A DNA stretch of 64,000 nucleotides from DASSQJ01 sp963726295 (GCA_963726295.1 CAVSBW010000001.1:496001-560000), one strand, 5' to 3'. Shown: positions 53,373-61,678, numbered from the stretch's first letter. Made by a program: numbers and translations. The notes: generated from the letters alone by a model not told the origin.

Positions 53373-54872
53373 TCACATGTGCCGGGGGGCCCCGCGCGGC
53401 CCGGACCCGGCCGAACACCCGAGCGCACGCGATCTGCGTGAGGTCGAGGCCGGCGGGCCAGCCGGCATCCGGCCGGCGACTCGCGCCGCCGACACCCCTG
53501 CTCGTGAGGGGGAGGAGCCGGGCGGAGCGTCCCCCGGGGCGTCGGTGCGACGTGACACGAGCACGCGGTCGTACGAGCCTTCGGCGAGGTCCCAGACGAC
53601 GAACCGGCCGTGGGCGTCGCGGGTGGTCAGCACCTCCGCGACCAGACGCCGTCGATGGACCACGCCGTGGTGCCGCTGGCACAGCAGCGCCGCATTGCCG
53701 ACGTCGGTCTCGCCCCCGTCGGCCCAGTGGACGACGTGGTGCGCCCGTGACCAGGCAGCCGGAGCACCGCTTCTCGGGTGGGTGCACCCGCGGTCGCGGC
53801 GCCACAGGCGCCGTCGCTGCGCCCGGGTGAACAGGCGAGCCACCCGACCGAGGTCGAGGTCCTCACCGGCCGTGCCGAGCACGTGGGGAACGAGTGCGGC
53901 GTCGCAGGTGATGCGCCGGACGGCCTCGGGAGAGAGGAGGGCCCCCGTCGCCACGGAGCCGAGCACCTCACCCGACCCGGTGCGCCGCTCGAGGTCGGTC
54001 AGGGACATGGTCACGCGAAGGGCGGCCGGGGACCCGGCGGGTCGGTCACCGGCCACGCCCTCGGCGTCGAGCACCGATGAAGGCTCGCAGACCGCGGCCA
54101 GCGCCTCCACGCGTCGCTGACCGGCAGGCCGCAGGTCGGCCTCCCCCGTCACGGGGTTGGGCGCCGGCGCGGAGAGTGGACCGATGGCGGCCTCGAGGAC
54201 TGCGGCCTGGTCGGGAGTCATCAGCAGCTGGTACTCGATGAGGTCCGCCGACTCGACGAGCGGGCTCGAGAGGCGGGCCGCGGTGACGAGTCGGTCCCGG
54301 AGGTCGCCCAGGACGCCGTGGTGGCCGTACTGCGCCAGCAGCTGCGGCCGTAGCCGTCGCATCAGGGCCGGACCCCAGCGCTGGGCCAGGTCGACGAGCC
54401 CCGCCGCGACCGCCGGCAGCGCCTCGTCGCGCAGGAGGGGGGCAAGGCGCCCGAGCTCCCTCAGCATGGCGGCCGCTGTGCCGGAGTCGAGGTCCGCGGA
54501 GGTCACCGCACGCCAGACGATGCCGAGGGCGTCGTCGACGACAGCTTCCCGGCCGAGCGCGGCGCCTGCGTCGGCCACGCGGCTGGCCACGGTGGCCAGC
54601 TGGCCCGCACCGCCCTGTCGCAACGACGGCGCGTGCTCACGCACCCACTCGTGGACGGCGCCTCCGGTGACCTCGCCCCGGCGCACGGCCTCGGCGGTGC
54701 CCATCGCCCGGGCCGCACCCGCACGGGCCGCGACGTCGTCGAAGAGTTCCACCGCGAGGGCCAGTTCGACGCCGGTGGCCTGGTGGAGCACCGCGTCGAT
54801 TCCCTCGAGCGCGTCTCGGGCAGCCTCGAGCCGCGAGCGTCGCTCGGCGAGTGTCAGCGTCGCGTGGGCCAT
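53373..54872 (-). CDS. DUF222 / HNH endonuclease domain protein (13E12 REP type)
   Basis: The 499-residue protein has the DUF222 helical region (residues 1-330) and an HNH nuclease at about 360-430: RRRDRGCTHPR, AAWSRAHHVVHWADGGETDV, and LLCQRHHGVVH, which give the His-Asn-His core and paired metal ligands. It is the intact relative of the frameshifted gene at 11661-13384. The role of this family is unsettled; in mycobacteria several members are induced by DNA damage. The LexA-like box 11 nt upstream supports the same here. The C-terminal 60 residues are Pro/Arg/Ser-rich and low in complexity. Confidence 0.88.
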   Translation of the reverse strand: MAHATLTLAERRSRLEAARDALEGIDAVLHQATGVELALAVELFDDVAARAGAARAMGTAEAVRRGEVTGGAVHEWVREHAPSLRQGGAGQLATVASRVADAGAALGREAVVDDALGIVWRAVTSADLDSGTAAAMLRELGRLAPLLRDEALPAVAAGLVDLAQRWGPALMRRLRPQLLAQYGHHGVLGDLRDRLVTAARLSSPLVESADLIEYQLLMTPDQAAVLEAAIGPLSAPAPNPVTGEADLRPAGQRRVEALAAVCEPSSVLDAEGVAGDRPAGSPAALRVTMSLTDLERRTGSGEVLGSVATGALLSPEAVRRITCDAALVPHVLGTAGEDLDLGRVARLFTRAQRRRLWRRDRGCTHPRSGAPAAWSRAHHVVHWADGGETDVGNAALLCQRHHGVVHRRRLVAEVLTTRDAHGRFVVWDLAEGSYDRVLVSRRTDAPGDAPPGSSPSRAGVSAARVAGRMPAGPPASTSRRSRALGCSAGSGPRGAPRHM

Positions 54873-54883
54873 GCCCCATCATG

Positions 54884-54899
54884 TCAAACACCTGTTCGA
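54884..54899. promoter_or_regulatory. LexA (SOS) box upstream of the DUF222-HNH gene
   Basis: On the gene's strand the site reads TCGAAC-AGGT-GTTTGA, matching 11 of 12 positions of TCGAAC-N4-GTTCGA. It ends 11 nt before the start codon, so LexA would cover the promoter. Confidence 0.75.
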
Positions 54900-55001
54900 T
54901 TAGGACGAACCGGGATCACCTGTGGGAGGCCCCGGGGGCTCCGACGACGGCGGACCGGGACGCCGGGGACGCCTGACGCGCCGGTGTCGCGCGCCCCTCA
55001 C

Positions 55002-55007
55002 TACGCT
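55002..55007 (+). promoter_or_regulatory. Candidate -10 box of gltX
   Basis: TACGCT lies 9 nt before the gltX ATG, slightly further than at the other genes. Confidence 0.4.
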
Positions 55008-55016
55008 GGGCGCACC

Positions 55017-56570
55017 ATGACCGAGCAGACCTCCACCACCCCCGCCCCCGCTACGAACGGCCTCCCCGGGCCGGTCCGCCTGCGCGTCGCACCGTCGCCG
55101 ACGGGTGACCCGCACGTCGGCACGGCGTACATGTCGCTGTTCAACCTCGCGTTCGCGCGGCAGCAGGGCGGCCGGTTCCTGCTGCGCGTCGAGGACACCG
55201 ACCGGGCCCGGTTCCGCGAGGATTCCGAGCAGCAGGTGTTCGACACCCTGCGCTGGCTGGGGCTGTCGTGGGACGAGGGGCCGGACGTCGGCGGGCCCTG
55301 CGCCCCCTACCGGCAGAGCGAGCGCCTGACCACCTACGCGCCGTACGTCGAGCGGCTGCTCGAGCAGGGCCACGCCTACCGGTGCTGGTGCTCCACCGAG
55401 CGGCTTGCCGAGATGCGCGCCGCGCAGCAGGCGGCCAAGCAGCCCACCGGCTACGACCGCCTCTGCCACGGACGGACCGAGGAGGAGCGGCGGGCGCTCC
55501 CCGGCTTCTCGCAGACCCCGGTGGTGCGGATGTACGTGCCCGACGACGTCGACCTCGGCTTCGACGACCTCATCCGGGGCCACCTCACCGCCCCGCGCCC
55601 CGACGACCAGGTGATCCTCAAGGCCGACGGCTTCCCGACCTACCACCTCGCCGTCGTCGTCGACGACCACGAGATGGGCATCACCCACGTCGTCCGCGGT
55701 GAGGAGTGGATCTCGTCAACCCCCAAGCACCTGCTGCTCTACCGGTCTCTCGGCCTCGAGCCCCCGCAGTTCGCGCACATGCCCCTGCTGCGGAACACGA
55801 ACAAGAGCAAGATCAGCAAGCGCAAGAACCCCGAGGCCCGCCTCACCTGGTTACAGGAGGAGGGCTACCTCCCGGAGGCGCTCGTCAACTTCCTCGGCCT
55901 GCTCGCCTACCCGCCCGCCCACGACGCGGACGGCAACGACGTCGAGTTCTTCACGTTCGAGGAGTTCTCGCAGCGGTTCGAGTGGTCCGAGGTCAACCCG
56001 GTGGGCCCGATCTTCGACGTGAAGAAGCTCGACTGGCTCAACGGGGTCCACATCCGCGCCCTCGATCTCGACGACTTCGCATCGCGGCTGCTGCCGTTCC
56101 TCGAGGCCGACGGCGTCCTCCCGGGCGCGCCCAGCCTCGGTGAGCTGGCCAGGCTCACTGAGGTGGCGGCCCTCATCCAGACCCGCATCGCCCACCTCAC
56201 CGAGGCCACCGACCTCGTGTCGCCCTTCTACGTCGCGGACGACGCGGTCGAGGTGGCCGAGGATGCCCGGGCGCAGCTGACGGAGGACGCGGCGCGGGTG
56301 CTCGACGCCGCGGTCGCCGCCCTCGAGGCTGTTCCAGACGACCACGACGGCGTCCTCGGCTCCGAGTCCTCGTGGCGCGCCGGGGCGATCGAGCAGGCCC
56401 TGCGCGACGCGCTCGTCGACGGCCTCGGCATCAAGGCGAGGTTCGCCTTCGGCCCGTTGCGGACCGCCGTGTCGGGCCGCCGCATCAGCCCACCGCTGTT
56501 CGAGTCGATGGAGATCCTCGGCAAGGGGTCGACGCTCACCCGGCTGCAGGCCCTGCGGTCCACCCTGTGA
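55017..56570 (+). CDS. gltX: Glutamyl-tRNA synthetase
   Basis: GltX charges tRNA(Glu) and, with gatCAB present, probably also tRNA(Gln). The 517-residue class I enzyme has the HIGH-type motif SPTGDPHVGTAYMSLFN near residue 27, RVEDTDRARF, the anticodon-domain lead KHLLLYRSLGLEPPQFAHMP, and the KMSKS-type SKISKRKN near residue 262. A 20-residue Thr/Ala-rich N-terminal extension precedes the core. It is followed by a HAD gene whose GTG overlaps its stop, and then by the tRNA-Gln and tRNA-Glu genes. Confidence 0.97.
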   Translation: MTEQTSTTPAPATNGLPGPVRLRVAPSPTGDPHVGTAYMSLFNLAFARQQGGRFLLRVEDTDRARFREDSEQQVFDTLRWLGLSWDEGPDVGGPCAPYRQSERLTTYAPYVERLLEQGHAYRCWCSTERLAEMRAAQQAAKQPTGYDRLCHGRTEEERRALPGFSQTPVVRMYVPDDVDLGFDDLIRGHLTAPRPDDQVILKADGFPTYHLAVVVDDHEMGITHVVRGEEWISSTPKHLLLYRSLGLEPPQFAHMPLLRNTNKSKISKRKNPEARLTWLQEEGYLPEALVNFLGLLAYPPAHDADGNDVEFFTFEEFSQRFEWSEVNPVGPIFDVKKLDWLNGVHIRALDLDDFASRLLPFLEADGVLPGAPSLGELARLTEVAALIQTRIAHLTEATDLVSPFYVADDAVEVAEDARAQLTEDAARVLDAAVAALEAVPDDHDGVLGSESSWRAGAIEQALRDALVDGLGIKARFAFGPLRTAVSGRRISPPLFESMEILGKGSTLTRLQALRSTL

Positions 56571-57316
56571 CGGGCACGGGCGGCACCGGCCCGGGCGCCG
56601 TCGACGGGGTGCTCCTCGACGCCGACGACACCCTCTACGACACCCGCTCGGCGATGCACACCGCCGGGTCCGCGACGGCGGCCGTCCTCTGGCCTGCAGC
56701 CGACCCCGAGCGCGTCCGCCGCGCCGGGGTTCGGTTCCGGGACGACCCGGAGGGCCACTTCCGGGCGTTCGCCCGGGGTGACCTCGACTTCGGCGCGATG
56801 CGGCGCGCCCGCGTCTCGGCCCTGGCCCGCTGGCTCGGCCAGCCCGACGACGGCGGGCTCTGGGACGACTTCGAGGCCGTGTACGAGCCGGCCTTCCTCG
56901 ACGCGATGACGGTCTTCGACGACGTGCGTCCGGCGGTCGCGGCGATCCGGGAGTCAGGGCTCGCGGTCGGCGTGCTCACCAACAGCTCGGAGACCTACAC
57001 CGGGCACAAGATGCGCGCGGCCGGCATCGACGGCCTGTTCGACGTCGTGTGCAGCCGCGACACCCTCGGCTTCGGCAAGCCCGACCGGCGCGCCTTCCAC
57101 GAGGCCTGCCGCCGGCTCGGAACCGAACCGGGGCGCACCCTCTACGTGGGTGACGAGCTCGAGACGGACCCGGTGGGCGCGGCCGAGGCCGGCATGCCCG
57201 CGGCCTGGTTGGTTCGTGACGGCGCGCCGGACGCGGCCGCGGCGCGGGTGGCCGGGGAGCGGTCCATCCCCGTGCTGGGCTCGCTCACCGAGGTCCCACC
57301 GCTCCTGCACGGCTGA
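56567..57316 (+). CDS. HAD family hydrolase
   Basis: The 249-residue protein has the HAD motifs: LLDADDTLYDTR near residue 17 (nucleophile Asp; the usual D-x-D is DAD), LTNSSETYTGHKM near 137, the Lys in GFGKPDRRAFHEA near 170, and YVGDELETDPVGA near 195. It is a phosphatase of unknown substrate. The GTG overlaps the gltX stop, so it is translationally coupled, an order seen in many actinobacteria. Confidence 0.93.
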   Translation: MTGTGGTGPGAVDGVLLDADDTLYDTRSAMHTAGSATAAVLWPAADPERVRRAGVRFRDDPEGHFRAFARGDLDFGAMRRARVSALARWLGQPDDGGLWDDFEAVYEPAFLDAMTVFDDVRPAVAAIRESGLAVGVLTNSSETYTGHKMRAAGIDGLFDVVCSRDTLGFGKPDRRAFHEACRRLGTEPGRTLYVGDELETDPVGAAEAGMPAAWLVRDGAPDAAAARVAGERSIPVLGSLTEVPPLLHG

Positions 57317-57412
57317 CCCGCCCGCGATTTGGGAGGGCCCGTCCCGCCCGGTAGTATCGCCAGTCGGTTCGCCCCTCGGCGCCCTGCGCGGGAGGTCGGG
57401 AGGCATACCCCT

Positions 57413-57484
57413 TGGGGTATGGTGTAATTGGCAACACAGGTGATTCTGGTTCATCCGTTCTAGGTTCGAGTCCTGGTACCCCAG
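57413..57484 (+). tRNA. tRNA-Gln (anticodon CTG)
   Basis: The 72-nt cloverleaf has acceptor arms TGGGGTA/TACCCCA, D-stem GTGT/ACAC, anticodon stem GGTGA/TCATC with loop TTCTGGT (anticodon CTG), and T-arm CTAGG-TTCGAGT-CCTGG. Discriminator is G. CCA is not encoded. It reads CAG codons. Confidence 0.95.
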
Positions 57485-57585
57485 CGCCACGTCGCCGCCC
57501 GTCGGCGGCGATTCGGAGAATGCCTTCCCGTTCGGTAAGGTTCTGCACCGGTGTCCGGCCCCTCCGAGGCCCGGACCAGCACCAC

Positions 57586-57658
57586 GGCCCCGTTGTGTAG
57601 TGGTCTAGCACGCCGCCCTCTCAAGGCGGTAGCGCGGGTTCGAATCCCGTCGGGGCTA
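57586..57658 (+). tRNA. tRNA-Glu (anticodon CTC)
   Basis: The 73-nt cloverleaf has acceptor arms GGCCCCG/CGGGGCT (first pair G-U), anticodon stem CCGCC/GGCGG with loop CTCTCAA (anticodon CTC), and T-arm GCGGG-TTCGAAT-CCCGT. Discriminator is A. CCA is not encoded. It reads GAG codons. Confidence 0.95.
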
Positions 57659-57662
57659 CCGA

Positions 57663-57696
57663 TCGAAGGCCCGGTCCGCGAGGACCGGGCCTTCGA
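57663..57696. terminator. Terminator after tRNA-Glu
   Basis: TCGAAGGCCCGGTCC and GGACCGGGCCTTCGA form a perfect 15-bp stem with a GCGA loop, 4 nt after the tRNA. Confidence 0.8.
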
Positions 57697-57711
57697 CGTA
57701 CCGGGCGCTGG

Positions 57712-59000
57712 TCAGACGGTCTCGAGGTACTTGTGCACCAGGCTGACCGCCACCGACCCCTGGCCGACCGCCGACGCCACCCGGCGGATGACGTCGTGGC
57801 GCACGTCGCCCGCGGCGAAGATGCCGGGCACGCTGGTCTGCTGGAGGAACGGGTCACGGTCGAGCCGCCAGCCCTTCGTGCGCCGGCCGTCGCGGACGAG
57901 GTCCTGCGCGGTGAGGACGAAGCCGGCCTCGTCGACCTGGCCGAGCCCCTGCAGCAGGTTCGAGCACGGGGACGCCCCGATGAAGACGAACACGGCGTCT
58001 GGCGCGAGCCCCTCCTCGGCCCCGGTCTCCCGGTCGCGCACGGTCACCGTCTCCAGGTGGTCCGTGCCGGTCATCCGGGCCACCTCTGTCCCGGTGCGCA
58101 CGAGGATGTGATCCGTGGCCTCGATCTGGTCCACGAGGTAGCGCGACATCGTCTGGGCCAGCGAGGGGCCGCGGACGAGCACGATGACCTCGCGGGCGAA
58201 CCGGGAGAGGAACATCGCGCCCTGACCGGCCGAGTTGGCACCGCCGACGACCACGACACGACCGCCGGCGTAGTTGGCCGCCTCCGCTTACGCCGCACCG
58301 TAGTAGACCGACGCCCCGAGCAGCGGCTCGACCCCGGGCACGTCCAGCGTCCGCACGCGCACGCCGGTGGCGAGGATGACCGCGTGGCAGCGCAGCTCGC
58401 TGCCGTCCTCGAGCGTGAGCACCTTGTACTCCTCCTCGACCCGAAGACCGATGACGACCAGCGGCAGCCCGACGACCTCGCCCTCCGAGGGCCCGAAGAG
58501 CGCGGCCGCGGCCGAGTTCCAGGTGCGGATGATGCCGTCGGCGTCGGCGGAGATGATCGCGTCGATGGCCGACTCCATGACCGACCGGAACTTCGCCTCC
58601 GACTCGCGCAGGGCGAGACGCACCTTCGAGACGGTGACCTGCCGCTCGATCCGCGTGAGCACCTCGCGCGGGTCGAGCGGCGTCGAGATGAGGTCGTCGC
58701 CGACCTCCAGCCCCCGCAGCCTGGCCTCGGCGTCCGACTCCTCGGCGATGAGCACCACCGGGACGTCGTGGTAGAACCCCCGACACGCGGAGCCGGTCGA
58801 CGCATTCGAAGGCGTCGATGCCGGTGAGGGAGGTGTCGAGCACGAGCAGGTCGGGTCCGGCGTCGGCGGCGGACTCGACGGCCTCCGGTGACCCCGGCAC
58901 CCGTGATGACGTCGTACTGCGCCGCTTCGAGCACCGAGCGCAGGGCGGCCTCAGTGGTGGGGTCGTCCACCACGAGCTGGACCAGACCGCGCGCTGACAC
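57712..59000 (-). pseudogene. Decayed composite gene: response-regulator/PAS start joined to thioredoxin-reductase-like end
   Basis: From a GTG at 59000 (GGAGG upstream) the frame reads a receiver-like start (LVQLVVDDPTTEAALRSVLE). It shifts at a GGGG run near 58900 to PDLLVLDTSLTGIDAFECVD, and again at a GGGGG run near 58785 to VPVVLIAEESDAEARLRG. A PAS domain follows (SVMESAIDAIISADADGIIR), but it breaks off after about 50 residues. It is joined to the second half of an FAD/NAD thioredoxin-reductase-like protein: VILATGVRVRTLDVPG, then a TAA at about 58289, then VVVGGANSAGQGAMFLSRFA, IGASPCSN and PGIFAAGDVRHDVIRRVASA. The FAD-binding N-terminus and the redox Cys pair are missing. It appears to be two neighbouring genes fused by deletion, then decayed. 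Confidence 0.75.
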
Positions 59001-59091
59001 CGATGCCTCCAGGGGTTTCCGAGACCCTGGGGCAGGCGGATATCCCGGCGCCATGACCAGATCGGGGCATCCCCCCAACGCTGCCGCTCCT

Positions 59092-59721
59092 TCAGCCGGC
59101 GGTGTCCCCGTGCGGCGTCGGCAAGCGGCCGGCGCTGGCCGCCTCCTGGGCCACCCGGCGCAGCGCGACCAGGACCGGGTCGACGAGGACGGTGCCGAGG
59201 ACCACCATCCGCATCGCGTCGGCCGGCGAGCCCGCCGCCAGGGCGACGTCGACGTCGACCTCGGCCACGTCGCGCATGGCGTCGGCGTAGGTGCGTAGGT
59301 GCGTAGGTGCGAGGGGAACGCCGTTGGCCCGGGCCGTCGCAACGGCGTCGGAGAGCGTGGCGAGTGCGGGCGCGTCCGGCCCCACGTGCCAGCCCAAGGT
59401 GTCCAGGAGGGCCGCCACCTCCAGCGACACCTCGCCGGACGACGGTGGTGCGGGTAGGGCGCAGTGCGCGACGCCGAGCAGGTCGTGGGTGCGCGGGGGA
59501 GGCGCGTCGAGGGCCTCGACCACGGCGCGGACGGAGACGATCGGCACCCGGCCGTTCTCGACGAGGGCACGCACGAGGCGGACCCGGTCGACGTGCTCCG
59601 CTCCGTACTCGGCCCGAGTACGGCTCGTCGCGTGCCCGGCCATGAGGAGGCCCTCACGCAGGTAGTACTTGAGCGTGTGCACCGGCACACCGGTCCGCTC
59701 GGCGAGCTCCGAGATCCGCAC
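59092..59721 (-). CDS. MerR family transcriptional regulator
   Basis: The 209-residue protein has the MerR helix-turn-helix at its N-terminus: VRISELAERTGVPVHTLKYYLREGLL, with the wing helix TRAEYGAEHVDRVRLVRALVE (each part quoted in short motifs). The C-terminal half is a helical effector domain of unknown ligand. I chose the GTG at 59721 because AAGGAGG lies 5 nt before it. It is divergent from the DUF4188 gene, with a perfect 10-1-10 palindrome between. Three 8-bp repeats (59285-59308) lie inside the gene and stay in frame. Confidence 0.88.
   Translation of the reverse strand: MRISELAERTGVPVHTLKYYLREGLLMAGHATSRTRAEYGAEHVDRVRLVRALVENGRVPIVSVRAVVEALDAPPPRTHDLLGVAHCALPAPPSSGEVSLEVAALLDTLGWHVGPDAPALATLSDAVATARANGVPLAPTHLRTYADAMRDVAEVDVDVALAAGSPADAMRMVVLGTVLVDPVLVALRRVAQEAASAGRLPTPHGDTAG
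59285..59308 (+). repeat. Three 8-bp tandem repeats in the MerR gene
   Basis: GCGTAGGT occurs three times end to end. The total of 24 bp keeps frame; gain or loss of one unit would break the protein. Confidence 0.8.
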
Positions 59722-59731
59722 GCGATCCTCC

Positions 59732-59761
59732 TTGACAGTGGATAGTGCCACTATCCACAAT
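59732..59761 (+). promoter_or_regulatory. MerR-type promoter and operator
   Basis: TTGACA (59732-59737) and CACAAT (59756-59761) are 18 bp apart. The spacer is filled by a perfect palindrome, GTGGATAGTG-C-CACTATCCAC (59738-59758). A half-site TACTATCCA recurs at 59780-59788. A dyad inside a long -35/-10 spacer is the classical MerR arrangement. Confidence 0.75.
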
Positions 59762-59798
59762 GGTCTTGTTGGGCAGTAATACTATCCAAGGAGTCACG

Positions 59799-60305
59799 AT
59801 GGACCGCGTCACCCACGCCTACGACGGCCCGCTGGCCGTCTTCCTCATCGGCCTGCGCGTCCACAAGCCGTGGCGCCTCTCGGTGGTCCGCAGCGCCGCC
59901 GCCGCGATGCCTCGGATGGTCGCCGAGCTCGAGGCGAACAAGGCCGCCGCCGAGCGCGGGGAGGTCGAGCACCTCGGCTACCTCGGCAGCCGGTCGACCG
60001 TCCACCTCACCGGGACCACGATGATCCAGTGGTGGCGCAGCGTGGAGGACGTCTACGCCTACGCCAACGCACCCGCCCACGCGCACCGTCCCGCGTGGCT
60101 GGACTTCTACCGTGCCGCTCGCAGGGACCCGTCCGCCGTGACGATCTGGCACGAGACCTACCGGGTCGAACCGCAGGGCAGCGAGAGCGTCTACGCCGGC
60201 CCGCGGCCGTTCGGGCTCGCCGACCTGGCCGGGACCGTTCCCGTGGGGCGACGTGGCGAGACGGCGCGCGAGCGCATCGGGAGGCGGGTGGGCAGCGGCG
60301 CCTGA
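59799..60305 (+). CDS. DUF4188 / monooxygenase-like protein
   Basis: The 168-residue protein has the DUF4188 pattern: AVFLIGLRVHKPWRLSVVRS near the start, PRMVAELEANKAAAERGEVEHLGYLG, IQWWRSVEDVYAYANAPAHAHRPAWLDF and TIWHETYRV with conserved Trp and His (all quoted as short motifs), ending in ESVYAGPRPFGLADLAG. The fold is a dimeric alpha-beta barrel like antibiotic-biosynthesis monooxygenases; function unknown. AAGGAG lies 5 nt before the ATG. The divergent MerR gene and its operator suggest it is the regulated target. Confidence 0.85.
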   Translation: MDRVTHAYDGPLAVFLIGLRVHKPWRLSVVRSAAAAMPRMVAELEANKAAAERGEVEHLGYLGSRSTVHLTGTTMIQWWRSVEDVYAYANAPAHAHRPAWLDFYRAARRDPSAVTIWHETYRVEPQGSESVYAGPRPFGLADLAGTVPVGRRGETARERIGRRVGSGA

Positions 60306-60321
60306 GCCCCCGTGCAGAGGG

Positions 60322-60657
60322 TCAGGCTGGGGTGGCCAGCCGGCGGCACATCGCGCAGAAGCGGGCGTCCAGCTCGGCGTCGCCGGTGGCGGCGTGCACG
60401 AGCCACGCGTCGCGCAGGTCCTCGAGCGTCGGCCACCGGTTCTCCCAGGAGACGAGCCGCTCGGCGAGCAGGTCGAAGACGTCGTCGCAGAGCGAGGGCG
60501 CATAGACGACCACCGGCGTCTGCGAGCGGGTCAGGGCCGCGGCGCGTCGCGCGGCGAGGGGCCCACCGCCCACGACGAGCGCGCGGCGGTCCGGCCGGGG
60601 GAAGCCGAGGAGGCGGGTCCGGTCACGGGCGATGCGGCGGGCGGCGTCCGGCGACAC
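60322..60657 (-). CDS. Truncated CysG N-terminal domain (precorrin-2 dehydrogenase-like)
   Basis: The 111-residue product has the Rossmann start of the siroheme-synthase dehydrogenase domain: RRALVVGGGPLAARRAAALT, then VVVYAPSLCDDVFDLL, and DLRDAWLVHAATGDAELDARF. It ends just after the place where full proteins continue with the NAD-binding Asn/Asp region and the dimerisation domain; the methyltransferase half is also missing. A functional enzyme is unlikely, so this is probably a gene remnant. No iron-sulphur or sulphite genes lie beside it. Start chosen at 60657 (GTG). Confidence 0.55.
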   Translation of the reverse strand: MSPDAARRIARDRTRLLGFPRPDRRALVVGGGPLAARRAAALTRSQTPVVVYAPSLCDDVFDLLAERLVSWENRWPTLEDLRDAWLVHAATGDAELDARFCAMCRRLATPA

Positions 60658-60814
60658 GGGTCCTCCTCGGGTGGGGGCGGATGCACGTCAGGCTGCCGCA
60701 CCCAGGTTGCGGGGGAGCGCGCGCCGTGTGACATCCGTGTTGCGTCCGCCGACCGCACGACGCCCGCCCGTCCCCCTCGGGTCACGGGCAGGCGTCGCCG
60801 CGGCGCACCGGTCC

Positions 60815-60844
60815 GGACAGGGCCGGACAGGGCCGGACAGGGCC
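60815..60844. repeat. Three 10-bp tandem repeats
   Basis: GGACAGGGCC occurs three times in a row. The 270-bp region 60658-60928 between the CysG fragment and ndgR otherwise shows no gene. Confidence 0.85.
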
Positions 60845-60928
60845 GGGCGCGCCTCAGCCTCGGTGAGGAGGGTGACGACAGGAGGGGGGTCGGGGTGTCG
60901 TGTCTGTGAACATCTCCCCATCCGCAGG

Positions 60929-61672
60929 TCAGCCGTTGTTCTGGGCCTCCTGCTGCGCCGCGTGGCGGGCGAGCACCTCGGTGAGCTTGTTGGCTCCTGC
61001 CATGACGGTGGCGGCGTGGAGGCGGCCCGGCTGGCGGGAGAGCCGCTCGATCGGCCCCGAGATGGAGACCGCGGCGATGACCCGTCCGGAGGGGGAGCGA
61101 ACGGGCGCGGACACCGAGGCCACCCCGGGCTCGCGCTCACCGACGCTCTGGGCCCACCCTCGTCGCCGCACCCCGGAGAGGCCGGTTGCGGTGAAGGCGG
61201 CCCCCTGGAGGCCGCGATGGAGGCGGTCGGGCTCCTCCCAGGCGAGCAGCACCTGCGCGGCCGACCCGGCGCGCATGGAGAGCGTCGCGCCGACGGGGAT
61301 CGAGTCGCGCAGGCCGACCGGGCGCTCGGCGGCAGAGACGCACACGCGGTACTCGCCCTGGCGGCGGAAGAGCTGCGCCGACTCGTTGGTGTGGTCGCGC
61401 AGCGCGCCGAGCACGGGACCGGCGGCGGCGAGGAGCCGGTCCTCACCGGCGGCGGCGGCGAGCTCACCGAGGCGCGGGCCGAGCACGAACCGGCCCTGGA
61501 GGTCCCGGGTCACCAGGCGGTGGTGCTCCAGCGCGACGGCCAGGCGGTGCGCCGTCGGGCGGGCCAGGCCGGTGGCCGTGACGAGCTGGGCGAGCGTCGA
61601 CGGGCCGGCCTCGAGGGCGGACAGGACGATGGCCGCCTTGTCGAGGACGCCGACCCCACTGCTGTTGTCCAT
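60929..61672 (-). CDS. ndgR: IclR family regulator of leucine genes (NdgR/LtbR-like)
   Basis: The 247-residue protein has an N-terminal winged helix (LDKAAIVLSALEAG, LAQLVTATGLARPTAHRLAVAL) and an IclR effector domain (residues 80-240) with RVCVSAAERPVGLRDSIPVG, ATLSMRAGSAAQVLLAW and SAPVRSPSGRVIAAVSISGP. In actinobacteria an IclR gene divergent from leuCD is the known NdgR/LtbR regulator of leucine and other amino-acid genes; position and domain make-up match. Start at ATG 61672, 6 nt after a CAATAT box (61684-61679). Confidence 0.88.
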   Translation of the reverse strand: MDNSSGVGVLDKAAIVLSALEAGPSTLAQLVTATGLARPTAHRLAVALEHHRLVTRDLQGRFVLGPRLGELAAAAGEDRLLAAAGPVLGALRDHTNESAQLFRRQGEYRVCVSAAERPVGLRDSIPVGATLSMRAGSAAQVLLAWEEPDRLHRGLQGAAFTATGLSGVRRRGWAQSVGEREPGVASVSAPVRSPSGRVIAAVSISGPIERLSRQPGRLHAATVMAGANKLTEVLARHAAQQEAQNNG

Positions 61673-61678
61673 GAACTG

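Noticed and set aside
60690..60920. Reading frames extending upstream of leuC through the ndgR gene
   Set aside because: The upstream part is antisense to ndgR and lacks family residues; leuC starts at 61826 with its own ribosome site.
57413..60930. Prophage or integrative element next to the tRNAs
   Set aside because: No integrase, phage or transfer gene and no attachment-site repeat found; kept only as a weak hypothesis of an old insertion.
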